Part shown: piece by piece, positions 22,979 to 34,717 of the stretch
How positions within the stretch are numbered: the stretch's first letter is position 1
Layout of the letters: each line of letters opens with the position of its first letter
DNA from: Cryptomeria japonica
Lineage: Eukaryota; Streptophyta; Pinopsida; Cupressales; Cupressaceae
NCBI RefSeq assembly: GCF_030272615.1
Contig: NC_081408.1
Span: 310,823,118 to 310,887,117 of the forward strand
Length of the DNA: 64,000 bases
Direction of reading: 5' to 3'
Program-made: the position numbers and the translations under genes
Notes under the pieces: generated by a model
Databases searched by the model: none
Seen by the model: only the letters and a program-made list of their open reading frames with translations
What the model was told of the DNA's origin: nothing

Positions 22979-24172
22979 TGTTAGGCCCAATATGGAAAGC
23001 TAATGTACTGAGAGGGGAGGGGAGAATCAGTACTTCAAATCCTTTTAACAATAATATCTTTACTGTTATGCATAAACCAAAAAATTACTGCAATATAACA
23101 TAAAGCTAAAACAAATAAATAACAATCATACATGATTCACTCCATAACACATATATTTTGGTTACATAGAAACTCTTGGTTAGAGAGAAAAACTACGATG
23201 GGGATGGCACCCACAACTTCACTACTGCAATAATAAAGAGTGCCTGATTAGAGCTACATGTTTAGCTATTTCTGATTGCTTACCCTATTAGGAGTATCAA
23301 GATCTGTTAGATCTACCTTGCTAAAGGATTTTACAACACTTAAACTAAATGTTGTACCTAGTTAGAGGCTTTACAATTTATAGACTTGGTTAGAGTCTTT
23401 TACCCTGTTAAGGGTTTCTCTTACAAAATTCAAAATATTTCAATAAAATCTTTACAAATATTTGCAACTTTACATCTAGAATGTTATAGCAGATTCTATA
23501 TGCTCAAAATAAGATTACCTTTCTTATAGCATACCTCGGTAACCCATAAAGTAACTCGATAAACCCTTTTGTTTACTCTATTCTTTGACTGTTCTCTGAA
23601 ATCCTTCTCAGTGACCTCTGTGTCTCTATAACAGTCATAACACTTAGTGCTTTCTAATGTATCACACATGTCTTGCTTCATACACCTCTGTATATCTCTG
23701 TCTATCACACTTCTAACCTTAATCCATGCTGTATAAATAGATCTCTTATGTCGGTGATCTGATTCATTGCTTTGATCTTACAAACATGATTTATTGAATG
23801 AATAACTATAAAAAATATTTCATTGGATAAATGACCTCAAAATCATACACAATCTTTAAGTGCAATTTCCAATGTGATAATGGTTCTATGTTCCTTGATC
23901 TTGTAACACATTTTCATATGTGTGTCCAAGTTCAATGAATCTGGTAACACGTTTCACTCGGTGTATATCAACTTGGTATATCATTATTTCTACTCGGTAG
24001 ACATGGAATGATACTCGGTAGACAGCTTGGTTCATACTGGGCTCTGTGAATACTTTCTTCTTTAACCGACTATTCTTTTCATACCGACTAAATATTTCAA
24101 TAGTAGTAACCGACTAGAGTATATAGAATGACTTTGGATGTAAAACTAATGACAACTTGATAAGTAGTAACA
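22979..24172 (-). repeat. 5' LTR of element D
   Basis: 1,194 bp, the partner of 16150-17341. It ends at CA 24171-24172 (plus strand) and is followed by the duplication AGTTT. Confidence 0.92.
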
Positions 24173-24177
24173 AGTTT

Positions 24178-25590
24178 CTCAGCCTAAAAATAAGAATGTT
24201 ATTGGAACGAAATGTGTTTTTAGAAATTAACTGAATGAGGATGGTCAAGTTATAAGAAACAAAGCTAGATTTCTTTGTAAAGGATATTCTCAAATGGAAG
24301 GAACATTTGCACTTGTAGCTAGAATTGAATTTGTTAGATTATTTCTTGCCTATGCAACTTATAAGAACTATAAGGTTTATCAAATGGATGTCAAATGTGC
24401 ATTTCTGAATGGTGAGCTTGAGGAAGAAGTTTACATTGAGCAACCTGATGGATTTTCACTGACAGATGACAAAGACATGGTTTGCAGATTGAAGAAAGCT
24501 TTATATGGTTTGAAACAGGCTCCAAGATCTTGGTATGCAAGGTTGGATAAATATCTTTTGAAGCTTGGTTTTACTAAAGACAATGTTGATAGTAATCTAT
24601 ATTATAAGATCACTGATAATGATATTCTGATTATTGAAGTTTTTGTTGATGATATCATTTTTTGAGGAGAAGATAAACTGTACATGGAATTTGCTAATAA
24701 CATGAAAAATGAATTTGAAATGTCCATGATTGGTGAGATGAAATGTTTCTTAGGTTTGCAGATTACTCAAACTGACAAAGGAATTTTGATCTATCAAACT
24801 AAGTATCTAAGGGAATTGTTGAAAAAGTTTGGTATGGAGAATTCCAAACCGGTAAGTACTCCTATGGCTACAAGTGAGAAATTATCTATCAAGGATACTT
24901 CTACACCGGTAAATCCAACAAGGTATAAATCTATGATTAGTGGTCTGTTATATCTAACTCAGACTAGACCTGATATTATGAATGCAGTAATTATTGTTTC
25001 AAGATATACAAGTAATCCTAAAGAAAATCATGAATGTGCAGTAAAGAGGATATTTCAGTATTTGGAAGGAATAATAGAATATGGTTTATGGTATTTTAGA
25101 AATGATGATTTCACTTTATGTGCATATACCGACTCAGATTGGGCAGGTGATACTGATGACAGGAAGAGCAATTCTGGTGGAGCTTTCTTTCTTGGAAAGA
25201 AACTGGTTTCATGGCTAATAAAAAAACAATCATGCATTTCTTTATCTACTACAGAAGCTGAATATATTGCAGCAACAACTAATTGCACTCAAGTTTTGTG
25301 GATGAAGCAAATGTTGAAGGATATCAGAGTAAATTGTAGTGAACCAGTAGTTGTCTACTGTGATAACTCCACAGTTATTGACATATCTAAGAATTCGGTA
25401 TTTCACTCTAAGACTAAGCATATTTTAATAAAGTATAACTTTTTGAAGGACAAGGTAGAAGCAAAGGAATTCAAATTGGTTTATGTGAACACTAAAGAAT
25501 AGATTGCAGACATATTCACTAAACTGTTGTCTAATGAATCATTTGAATATTTAAGCTACAGGTTATGGGTTTCTGCCCCTCTTGTAGAGA
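24178..25590 (+). pseudogene. Copia-B reverse transcriptase and RNase H
   Basis: This continues the frame cut at 16149: ETWSLV joins SQPKNKNVIGTK across element D. It copies element RNA into DNA and degrades the RNA strand. Reverse transcriptase shows YQMDVKCAFLNGELEEEVY, LYGLKQAPRSWYARL and FVDDIIF, the catalytic FVDD, with a TGA just after it (24663-24665). About eight residues are missing near 24294 before FALVARIE. RNase H shows YTDSDWAGDTDDRKSNSGG, WLIKKQSCISLSTTEAEY and VYCDNSTVIDISKN. The frame ends around 25590 after TAG 25500-25502 inside ADIFTK. Two long open stretches (24294-24665 and 24684-25502) make this the best kept Copia polymerase in the window. Confidence 0.93.
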
Positions 25591-25928
25591 CTTGATTGAT
25601 GAAGTTTGTCATCAGTCTAACATGTATTATCAGAAACATTATTCATTCCGACATTGATGAGTGGTGCTACTACTCAGGGGGAGTAGTCAGCTTTGAGATT
25701 TAGAGGTTTATATAATTACTTTGATATTTTTGTAAGATTTTTGGCATTGATGTCAAAGGGGGAGTGATAGTAATGTGAAAAATCATCCCGAACCTTTCAG
25801 AGATATCATTCACAAGGGGAGAGCTATTGATTGTTGGTTATCTTCTAGAGGGGGAGACTTGTTTGGCATCTCTTGGTACTTAGATGTTTTTCACATCTAG
25901 TGTTGCCATCAATTACAAAGGGGGAGAT
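25591..25928 (+). other. Copia-B 3' untranslated region and polypurine tract
   Basis: It has several G-rich clusters (AGGGGGAG, AAGGGGGAGTG, AGAGGGGGAGAC) and ends with ACAAAGGGGGAGAT at 25915-25928, directly before the LTR. The block CTTAGATGTTTTTCACATCTAG recurs in Copia-A (about 53410-53440) and Copia-C (about 63015-63040), so it is a conserved 3' feature of this family. Confidence 0.8.
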
Positions 25929-26056
25929 TGTTGGCATTATGGATTAATTGATTATGTGTTGCATTGATGTTTTGTCATTGATGTGAACACTAGCTAATAT
26001 GGATGGTTCATGGTAGACAAGTTTTGGTTACTGGTAGAAGATCTAGTGTTACCAGT
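25929..26056 (+). repeat. 3' LTR of Copia-B, first part
   Basis: It starts TGTTGGCATTATGG and follows the 5' LTR for 128 bp to TGTTACCAGT, where Tat-2 is inserted. The rest of the LTR resumes at 50543. Confidence 0.92.
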
Positions 26057-26957
26057 TGTAGACACCTAAAATTGTCCTATTTAATTAAATAAATATCTTT
26101 ATTTATTTAATTATTTTAGCCTAATTCTTCTATTAATTGAATAAATCTATATTTATTTGATTAATTCATTTATCCTCTTCTAGCCTTATTTCTCATTTAA
26201 ATAAATACCTTTATTTATTTAAATTATCCTTTCCTAAATTAGATAAATACTTTTATTTATTTAGCTGATCCCACTTCCTCTATTAATTAAATAAATCTTT
26301 ATTTATTTAATTAATTCATTAACCTTTTCTACCCATGACACATGTCATTCATCTCTTAATTCATACACTACCTGCCCTCTCATTATTTTATTATTTCTTT
26401 AACCTGCCCTCTAATCATAGCCGACCATTTATCTTTTACACCTCTCAATCTTATCCCTCCATTTCATATAGTGTCTTCTATATAAGGAGATTCTTCCTTC
26501 ATTATCAAGCCCTAGACATATACATTCTAATCAAGCATCCTAGCATTCTATCTTTCATATGCAATCCTACTTGCAACCACATTTCCGTTCTTTGTTGAGC
26601 TCTTGTGCACACGTAAAATCTGAGAGAAAATACATATACATTCTAATCAAGCATCCTAGCATTCTATCTTTCATATGCAATCCTACTTGCAACCACATTT
26701 CTGTTCTTTGTTGAGCTCTTGTGCACACGTAAAATCTGAGAGAAAATATATCAAGCAAGATCAATGGAGATAGGAAGAATGGAGATTCGAACCCTATTGG
26801 ACATGTGATGGTATAATCTTTGTGATTTCATTTGATTTGCATTGTCTTAGGTAATCTTCATATGTTATGGTGGATCTTTGTTGTTGTTAGGATAGGGTTT
26901 TATGGTTGAATTCAATTAGCCTTTCGATATTGTTGTTATCCATTTTCACCAAGTAAA
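26057..26957 (+). repeat. 5' LTR of Tat-2 with 116-bp internal duplication
   Basis: It matches the 3' LTR 49758-50542 apart from scattered changes and a tandem duplication (26516-26631 and 26632-26747, starting ACATATACATTC). Without the extra copy it is 785 bp, the same as the 3' LTR. The TATA box TATATAAG lies at 26479-26486. The right edge is set by the length match; the last ~10 bases differ from the 3' LTR end. Confidence 0.9.
26479..26486 (+). promoter_or_regulatory. TATA box in Tat-2 5' LTR
   Basis: TATATAAGGAG, repeated at 50180-50187 in the 3' LTR. The transcription start would lie about 30 bases on, near the duplicated segment. Confidence 0.65.
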
Positions 26958-27068
26958 TTTTGGCATGCCCAGTGGGATGCTTGTCCCTTTTGCATTTAAC
27001 ATCTTTTGTACAGATTTTGTGTTTTTGAAGTTGTAGATCTGACATTTCCGACAACATTTCGACATTTT

Positions 27069-27329
27069 CGTGTCTGTGTACCTTCGGATCACGTTTTTTA
27101 TTTTTTGTCGCATTTGTGACATCTGGAATCGCATCTATGTCTTCGACATTATTGTTTTTTTGCAGATTGCAGGAATCATGTCTATGTTCCCTAATCACGT
27201 CTAAGAGTCCTCCAGATGCGTCTATGTTCGAGAACCACGTCTATGTTCAGGAACCATGTTTGTGTCAGATCTAGCCACGTTTGTGTATTTTTATAGCGTT
27301 TGTGTTACTGATAATTGCGTCTGTGTTCA
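27069..27329 (+). repeat. Motif cluster 1, CACGTCTRTGTTC-like, 11 copies
   Basis: Imperfect copies occur about every 20 bases near 27069, 27108, 27129, 27176, 27195, 27216, 27236, 27254, 27275, 27294 and 27315, for example CCACGTCTATGTTC and TTGCGTCTGTGTTC. The sequence between copies is not conserved. Confidence 0.75.
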
Positions 27330-28530
27330 GTTTTTGCATGTTGGTTTCTTTGATTCAGTTTTTTGTCATTCAGATTTCAAATCTGGTTTATATAAAGCTA
27401 ACATCTTCAAATCTAGCTAACAAAATTGGTGTAGCTTGTCATGAAAGAAAAATCATTTCGTTGAAGGCCCCTATTTCAAAAAGTCTTTTGGATCTAAAAT
27501 TTACCTAACTTGTGTGCTTGCAGGAAGGGGTGATCATTTGAAACAATCCAAACTACTAACAAATCTTTGTTGTAGGATCTTGGCAAGGGTTTTTGATCTT
27601 TATTGTTTGTCTTGTTTTCATAGACTAGCAAACACTTCAATTGGTGCACTAAAATTGAACCAGTGTCTTTTGTGTCTTGGGCAATAGGCTCTTTTGTTTA
27701 ATCTCTAGAGTGCCTATCTCCCCATGTGGTCATTAGGAGTACTAGTGAGGAGAGAATGACCCAAGTGGTAGCGAGGAAAACCCATCTCTTCTGAACCACT
27801 ATAAACAACTGTATTCATGGTGAAAGCTATGGATAGCGTGTGCTGATTAGTTCATACTGACACTATGTCTCCCCATAAACTTGTTTGATCAAATTTATTT
27901 GATCAGTTGTAGGGCATGACCCTTACAGGCTCGGAGCCTTCTGTATTTACAAAGCTAAAAGTTCTTCATGTATGGCCACATGAGTGGATTCCCTTACTAG
28001 AACCTTTTTGTTTTAGAAGCCAAAATCCTTCTAGTTGTTGGGTCAGGAGGTCGGACCTCTGGAGTGACCCACACACATACGGTTCTTAGTAGAGATACAA
28101 AGTTCACCACAGGGAGTTTTCGTGGAGACTGATTCTTGGCTGCCCCAAGAAGTGAGTGACGAGGGTGGAGCCAGTGGGGTCAAGCATCTAAGTATCCACT
28201 CTGAATAGCGTAGCCTTGGGGGAAACCCCATGTGGGATCAACAACTATTGTCTTGGCCAACCATAAGAATTGTGCTTGTCTTATTTTGAACAGTCAAACA
28301 TTCAAGACCAAACATCAAAACATTGTGTCTTTTCTGTCTTCAAGTGTATGCAAAACAATTTTACATCAAACAACACACTTTTCTTTGAGTCATTTTGAGT
28401 CTAAACACTTGCAAACATTGAGTCTTCATCAACATTGTGTCCTCTTGTCATGAAAAACAGTCAAACATTCAGATTTGGTCACAACAAGTCACTTCACGAA
28501 TTGAAAAAAATTGCACTCAGTTTTCGAAAA

Positions 28531-28715
28531 TGCATCTGTGTTTGATAGAATAGCATCTGTGTCATATAACCACATCTGTGAAGGGCAGAAATGTGTCTGT
28601 GTTCTCTTGAGCAACATTGCATTTACAAAACCTCAGAAATGTAGCTGTGTCTGATAGAACCACGTTTGTGTCATTTAAGCGCGTCTATGAAGTATACAGG
28701 CACGTCTGTGTTCAG
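28531..28715 (+). repeat. Motif cluster 2, same motif, about 8 copies
   Basis: TGCATCTGTGTT, TAGCATCTGTGTC, ATGTGTCTGTGTTC, CCACGTTTGTGTC and GCACGTCTGTGTTC, in the same orientation as cluster 1, ~1.2 kb downstream and ~490 bp before the gag start. Confidence 0.72.
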
Positions 28716-29201
28716 AATTAAAAAAATTTTACAATCTAGCAAACAAGAATAGTTAGTTTCAGACTTATTGAGCTTCCTAGGTGTCTCTCTGGGTTTTCAT
28801 CTAGCATTCAACCTATCTTTGGGTCTCACAAAGTCCATCATTGCTTTACACCTTACATTACATTCACATTTGTCTAAACTTGAATCAAAAGGTCACTTGC
28901 TTGTCCTCAACATACTTTGTCAACACATTACATACAACAACATTTTGCTAAGTGGTCTCTCATCAAGGTCTATCACCTTTGGGTCTCATTTGGTTTTACT
29001 TAGAGTCAAGGTCAACTTACCTCATCAAGAGAAACTATCATCTCTTTGGAAGTCACACCTACTCTACTACATACATACTTGGTCTTACACTTTGGACATT
29101 GCAAGTACACCTCAGATTCATTTACATTCCATCCAACTCTTGGTCTTCCATACTCTTTTCATTTTCATATAGTCTCAAACATCTTGGTCAATACCTATTT
29201 C

Positions 29202-31400
29202 ATGGTTGAAACCCATTCCCAAAAATCTAGGAGAGAAGCTAAAGAGGCTCAAGAGTCTGCAAACATGAGTTCTTGTGAGTATGATAATGATATCTTTTTC
29301 AATTCTGATCATACTACATTACCTGGCATGGATGCTTATAGAAACATTCCAAATATTGAGAACATGGACACTACAAACAACAATGATACACACAATGACA
29401 ATATGGACAACATTTCAGTACATTGAGCAGAGGTGGAAGACTCCATTATGGATCCCCATTTCAATAGATTGGTTGAGGAAATAATGAAGAGAGATAGACA
29501 ATATTTCTTACAAGTAATGGCACAAAGTGGAACCAAGATCCCTCATGATTTTGACATGTCTCAAATAATGGAAAATTGACCTTTGCAACAACCTCACTCC
29601 AACATGGATCAAAGGAGGCCTAATAGTGGAGGAAATAGGGGACCACATATTTTTCCTAAATCACCATCATCTTTGTTTCAAAAACCAGAGGTCCCATACA
29701 CACATGGTCAAGCATATGATACTCACCTTCCCAAACCCTTATGGAAGTCTTATGCAAAAAAATATACTCAATCACATGCTAATGCTAAAGACCTACCACC
29801 AAAACAATTGGATATTCAAAGGCATGTTCAAAATTTGGACACAAGGAAACCCCGTGTCAAATTTGGGGGCAACACATTAGAACAAACTCATGACATGCCT
29901 ATAGAGTATGGTATACATGGACAAAGCAGATATTCCATTCCTCACCACAACTCTATACCAAGTGGTACATATACACATCATCATTATAGACCTCCTCCAT
30001 ATGAACATGTGTATGATCAATATCATCCATATATGCAACATGCTCCTCCTCCGCTCAGTGGTTCAGGCATGGGGTATGGTCCAAAAAGTTGTTCTCCACC
30101 TAAGAACAATTTGGAATAGAAAATCAAGGACTTACAAAAGAAAATGAAGGACATAAACACACCGAATCCATCTTACACAATGAGAGACACATGTCCCTAT
30201 CCATTTGATAAAAGCATTCCAATGCCTCCATTTCCTACACACTTTGTGACACCTAAGTTTGATAAGTACAGAGGCAAAGTAGATCCTAAGGCACATATAA
30301 GATAGTTTTTCACAGCTTGCATTGAGGTAGCAGTAGAAGAGACATATTTGATGAGATTATTCCCACAGAGCTTAGGCAATCAAGCTATGGAATGGTTCTC
30401 CCAAATCCCACCTAGAATTAAGTCATGGGGTGACTTAGCAGAGGCATTTATCCAACATTTTTCATACAACATAGAGATAGGCATATCAGTCACTACCTTG
30501 TGCAACACCAAACAAAGGGATGGAGAGTCTTTTTCATCATTTTTACAAATATGGAGGAATCTAGCCAACATATGCTCTTGTGAAATTCCACAAAAACAAA
30601 TGGTAGAGATGTTCACCTAGAATGTTAACAAAGACATTGGTTATGATCTAAGAAAAGCTTGTTTGTCCACCTTCAGGGACGTCATTGAAAAAGGCTTAGA
30701 AACAGAGAAGGTCCTAATTGAACAAGGAGTTATTAAAATATAGAAAGAAAACAAAGAGGACTTTAAAGGAAAAGACAAGCCAAGATTTTGGAATAAAAAC
30801 AAGAACATAGACAATGATGGTGTTGTTGATGCCAATACAATACGACCCAAAATTGTTTTTCCTAGATCAAGCTCTACAAACAATCAAATGATTACTCAAA
30901 CAACTTCCAATTCACGAAGGAAGTACACTCCATTGGGAGAACCACTAGAATTAGTTTTCAAAAAGCTAGTGGCAAACAAAATAATAACACTCCCAGATCT
31001 ACCTCCATATGAACCAAAGGTTAAACCAAATTGGTGGAATGATGATGAGTATTGTGAATTTCATAAGAGCAAGGGCCATAAAATAGGAAATTGTCATCGA
31101 CTGAAGAACATCATACAAGATCTCATTGATAGAGGTGACATTGAGATTGAAGGACACTCATCCAGTCAAGAACATGAAATGTTTAAAGAACCATTCCCAA
31201 AACATGACAAGGGAAAAGCTAAAGCCACAGATGACCAAACCAACTATACCAGAGCATCTTATAACTGTGATTCAACTATCAATAACATTTTGATGGACAA
31301 TTATGTCTCTACCATTATCATCATGGACAAAACGCCTGAGAATTCTATCCAGAGACCCAAAATCATCCTAAAAGGAATTTGATCTTCTTCCAAACCTACC
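29202..31400 (+). pseudogene. Tat-2 gag
   Basis: One frame runs from ATG 29202 through gag with only stop codons, no frameshift: TGA 29424-29426, TGA near 29578, TAG 30117-30119, TAG near 30303, TAG near 30618, TAG near 30740 and TGA 31380-31382. The first third is Pro/His/Tyr-rich and disordered. The retrotransposon Gag capsid core lies at about 30235-30640 (FDKYRGKVDPKAHI, NQAMEWFSQIPPRIKSW, LAEAFIQHFSYNIEIG, QRDGESFSSFLQIWRNLA). A short Cys-His segment YCEFHKSKGHKIGNCHRLK follows at about 31050-31105, as in other Tat Gags. It would build the particle that packages element RNA. Confidence 0.9.
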
Positions 31401-32234
31401 TCTGAATATAATGTTACAACTCATCGAGGTAAATTCACTTTGCAAGGTGCTCCAGCTATAAACACCACTTCCTCATCAACCAAGCTTGATTATGATCTTG
31501 TAGAACAATTGGGGAAGACACCTACGCTTATCTCAATCCTTGATCTCTTACGCATATCCCCCGCACATAAAGCTATTCTTGACAAAATCTAGAGAGACAC
31601 TGTTGTCCCCACTAATCTGAACATGAACCAGTTTCAAGCCATGGTGGGATACCTTTCAGTTCCACATGAAGCTGATGATGCCACTGCGAGCCAGCCACAT
31701 AATGCACCTTTACACATTGAAGCCTTCCTACACAAACATCGAATAAAATGAGTCCTAATAGATGGAGGAGTAGGTCTAAACATTTGCACATTGAGCACTA
31801 TTAAAAAATTGGGATATTTAGATAAATTTGTGAATTCTACAAACAAAATTACCATCAAGGCATATGATGATGAAGAGTGTTCATCCAAAGGCACAGTCAC
31901 CTTGCCTCTCAGAGTTGGGCCACTTACAAAGGATGTGGTTTGTCAAGTCGTAGACCTAGATCTCACATACAACATATTACTAGGATGTCCTTGGATTCAT
32001 GAAATGAGGGCAGTCCCATCTACATATAACCAATGCATTAAGTTTCCTCACAATGGAGTTGAAATAACAGTTAATGGTGATCCTAATCCATTCATCTACT
32101 GCAATAACTTGAGACCAAAAACTGAGACAATCATTCCAAGTAATAGGGAAGTTGTCCCTTCTTCTGCATACATTGATCCTGAATCATTAAAGCCTTTGAC
32201 ATCAAAACAAGGTGAGCTTAAAGAGAAATATTAG
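31401..32234 (+). pseudogene. Tat-2 pre-protease region and aspartic protease
   Basis: It continues the gag frame with few stops. The pre-protease part has KLDYDLVEQLGKTPTLISIL and LRISPAHKAILDK, matching DLIEQLKATPAKISLWDLI in element E. The protease active-site segment is VLIDGGVGLNIC (about 31752-31790), where the usual Asp-Ser/Thr-Gly is Asp-Gly-Gly, and TGA stands just before it where Arg is likely. The flap and C-terminal part follow (GTVTLPLRVGP and LTYNILLGCPWIHEM). It would cut the polyprotein. It ends at TAG 32232-32234. Confidence 0.88.
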
Positions 32235-32307
32235 GACAAGGGCATGGGTATATACACTTTGAATCAAACCATGTGCTTACAACAAGTTATGAGCTCACCA
32301 AAAGAGT

Positions 32308-32655
32308 ATGGATGACCACATCCCTCTAAACAGATATCCATCATTACACTCAAATGGGATCCTACTATCTTCCAAAAGTGGGGTGAAGTGGAAGAAGAAG
32401 ACTTATACAAAATGCTTTACAAAGACCCTGAAAAGTGATACGCAAGATCACATCAGCATACCATGTGAAAAATATGGCAAAGGGTTCAAGATCCTACAAA
32501 AATTTGGGTATGATGGCAAAAGTCCTCTTCGCTTAAGAAAGAAAGGCATCATTGAACATTTACAACCTGAATTGACATTCAAAAAGAAACATTCGAAAGG
32601 ACTTGGTTTCATGTCTTCCAAGGTAAATACTCAAAAGATAGGAGAAGCATTATAA
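32308..32655 (+). pseudogene. Tat-2 G-patch segment
   Basis: In a different frame from gag-protease, CEKYGKGFKILQKFGYDGKS followed by KKGI and HSKGLGF has the glycine pattern of a G-patch, an RNA-binding domain that follows protease in some retroelements. Here two glycines of the usual pattern are lost. Element E has the same domain, better kept, at 44406-45041. Confidence 0.75.
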
Positions 32656-33304
32656 ATCAAAGCTACCAAAATTCAACAAGAGAACCATTATTCCACAGAC
32701 TCCAATGAATGGGAATGGGATTCAGACAAATCCTCTAGTGACTATGAACTCACCGAGACATTCAGAGAACCAGGTGAACCCATAGAAGAAGAGGAATTTT
32801 ATAGAAAATTCAAAGTTGGTCAAGAAACAACCCCTGAGGATCCCACACAGTCCTTGCCTCTAGGTTCTAGGTTGAAATCATGAAGAATGAGAACACCTAT
32901 CCTGAAATGCGCTATGAGTGATGACAATTTGGATTTGTTCACAATCAAGATAGATGAGGAGAGTGCCGACAATGACCTCAACAACTAGCTCGACATACCT
33001 AAATATAACTGCATCTTCCCCCTTAGCCCTGCTAACTTCGAAGACATCAAAGGCCTTCCCTTTGTTCACCACCAATTTATTGACTAGGACCATGAAATAC
33101 CTGCACAGTTTGACACATTCCAAAATGATGAAGCCTTTATTGACTATCTAGGCATACAAGATGATCTTCCCCCTGGGGACCATAAGGAAGGATACACTAT
33201 AGAACTCAATAGCGTGACATATTTTTGGTGAGGGTGTCGGGCCTTCTAGTCGCAAAAACATAAAAATAAAAACAAATCAAGGGTCTTATGGTGAAAACCA
33301 CATT
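32656..33304 (+). pseudogene. Tat-2 linker between G-patch and reverse transcriptase
   Basis: Protein-like fragments remain (EWDSDKSSSDYELTETFREP, LDIPKYNCIFPLSPANFEDI, FIDYLGIQDDLPPG), broken by several stops. It is the acidic linker expected before Tat reverse transcriptase. In Ogre-type Tat elements an intron lies in this interval. The protease and the reverse transcriptase are in different frames here, but I could not fix splice sites. Confidence 0.6.
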
Positions 33305-34340
33305 GTGGTGTTGTCTAACCCCAAAAAAGTAAAAAGAAAGGACGTATCTGAGGGTGAAAACCTCTCTGAGGTACTCGAGGATGGAAGGCTCAACATTCTC
33401 CCAGCATCAAATGAAGAAAAATCATCCATGTTGGTAGAGGAGACCATCAAAACAAATATTGGTATAGAAGAAATTCCACATAACATATTCCTAGCTCAAT
33501 CCCTGACAGAGACAAAAAGATCAAAGTTCATAAGTTTCTTCACAAAGCGACAAATCAATTTTTCATGGTCATACGGTGATATGCCTAGATTGGATCCAGA
33601 TTTGGTAATGCATTATTTGACAGTTAAACCAGGGGCAAAACCAGTGAAACAAAAATTAAGAAAGATGCATCCACAAGTGGTATTATTAGTCAAAGAAGAT
33701 CTTGAAAAATTATTGGATGTCGGATTCATACGCCCAATTGATTATCCTGAATGGATCTCCAACTTAGTGCCTGTCAGTAAACCAGATTGTAGCATCAGAA
33801 TATGTATAGATTTGAGAGACATCAACAAGGCTTGTCCTAAGGATGATTTTCCATTGCCAAATATTGACTTGATCGTAGATCTCACAGTAGGTCATGCGAT
33901 GTTATCTTTGATGGATGGATTCTCTAGTTATAATCAAATAAAAATCACATCTGAGGATCAACACAAAACATCATTCACTTGTCCTTGGGGAACTTTCTGT
34001 TGGAATGTCATGCCCTTTGGGCTAAAAAATGCAGGCGCTACATATCAAAGAGCCATGACTACTACCTTTCATGATCTCATGCACGTTACTGTGGAAGATT
34101 ATGTTGATGAGCTCTTGGGAAAATCAATAGATAGAGATACACATTTAGACATACTTTCAGTCATTTTTGATCGGTTGGAAAAATACAAAGTAAGATAAAA
34201 CCCCAAGAAATGTGTCTTTGGAGTAACCTCCGAGAAGCTCCTAGGATTCATTGTCTCAAAAAGAGGAATCAAAGCCGATCCAAAAAAAGTCAAGGCCATC
34301 CTAGAGATGCAACCACCAAGAAATATCAGCCAACTTTGAT
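33305..34340 (+). pseudogene. Tat-2 reverse transcriptase
   Basis: An open stretch of 297 residues (to TAA 34196-34198) covers fingers and palm: LTVKPGAKPVKQKLRKMHPQ, IRICIDLRDINKACPKDDFP, MLSLMDGFSSYNQIKI, FGLKNAGATYQRAM. The active-site box reads DYVDELL, where Ty3 enzymes have YVDD, so the second aspartate is glutamate. The thumb continues in frame after the stop (NPKKCVFGVTSEKLLGFIVS). It synthesises cDNA from element RNA. Reverse transcriptase, both RNase H domains and integrase share one frame from 33305 to 36703, interrupted only by stops. Confidence 0.92.
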
Positions 34341-34717
34341 CTTTGCAAGGGAGACTCCAGTCTATACGAAGATTCATAGCACAACTTGCGGATAAATGTA
34401 ATCCTTTTCAACACTTGCTACACAAAAACATCAAATTAAAATGGGATGATAGTTGTCAACAGGCTTTCCAGATATTTAAAGATTATCTTCTGAATCCACT
34501 AGTATTGATGCCACTAGATCCAGATCAACCTCTATTACTATACATATCAACTACTTCAACAACACTAGGGGCACTCTTAGCACAATAGGTTGTTGAGGGC
34601 AAAGAAAAGGCAGTCTACTACATCAATCACACATTGGTGGGATATGAGCTAAATTACACACAAATTGAGCATGCTTGTCTCAATGTGGTCTTTGCTTCAC
34701 AGAAATTATGACATTAC
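34341..34717 (+). pseudogene. Tat-2 first RNase H
   Basis: GRLQSIRRFIAQLADKCNPF and LLYISTTSTTLGALLAQ, followed by YELNYTQIEHACLNVVFA, identify the ordinary Gypsy RNase H, which removes the RNA strand of the hybrid. Serine stands where the first catalytic aspartate (LYLAVS/D) is often found. Stops lie near 34338, at 34586-34588 and near 34708. Confidence 0.82.

Larger units (their letters stand above)
16150..24172 (-). mobile_element. Element D: non-autonomous Copia-like LTR element without pol
   Basis: LTRs 16150-17341 and 22979-24172 are near-identical, begin TGTTAGGCCC and end TAGTAACA on the plus strand, and are flanked by AGTTT at 16145-16149 and 24173-24177. The primer site (22965-22976) next to the right LTR and the polypurine tract (17342-17353) next to the left LTR show that the element reads on the minus strand. 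The 5.6-kb interior holds two genes: a coiled-coil/zinc-knuckle protein (21567-22916) and a 1,108-codon frame (17695-21021). No protease, integrase, reverse transcriptase or RNase H motif is present in any frame I read. It must have moved with enzymes from another element. Confidence 0.92.
26958..29201 (+). other. Tat-2 leader, with primer-binding region
   Basis: TTTTGGCATGCCCAGTGGGA directly follows the LTR and is the probable primer-binding site, of the TTTTGGCRYC type usual in Tat elements. The remaining 2.2 kb has no long plus frame. It carries two clusters of a CACGTCTGTGTT-like motif (27069-27329 and 28531-28715). A GC-richer stretch lies between them (27660-28260) and may fold. Confidence 0.7.

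Noticed and set aside
26958-29201. Protein-coding leader gene from short open frames (27281-27508 and 28768-29172)
   Set aside because: No domain, no coding-like composition, and the first overlaps the motif array. The gag start at 29202 is better supported.
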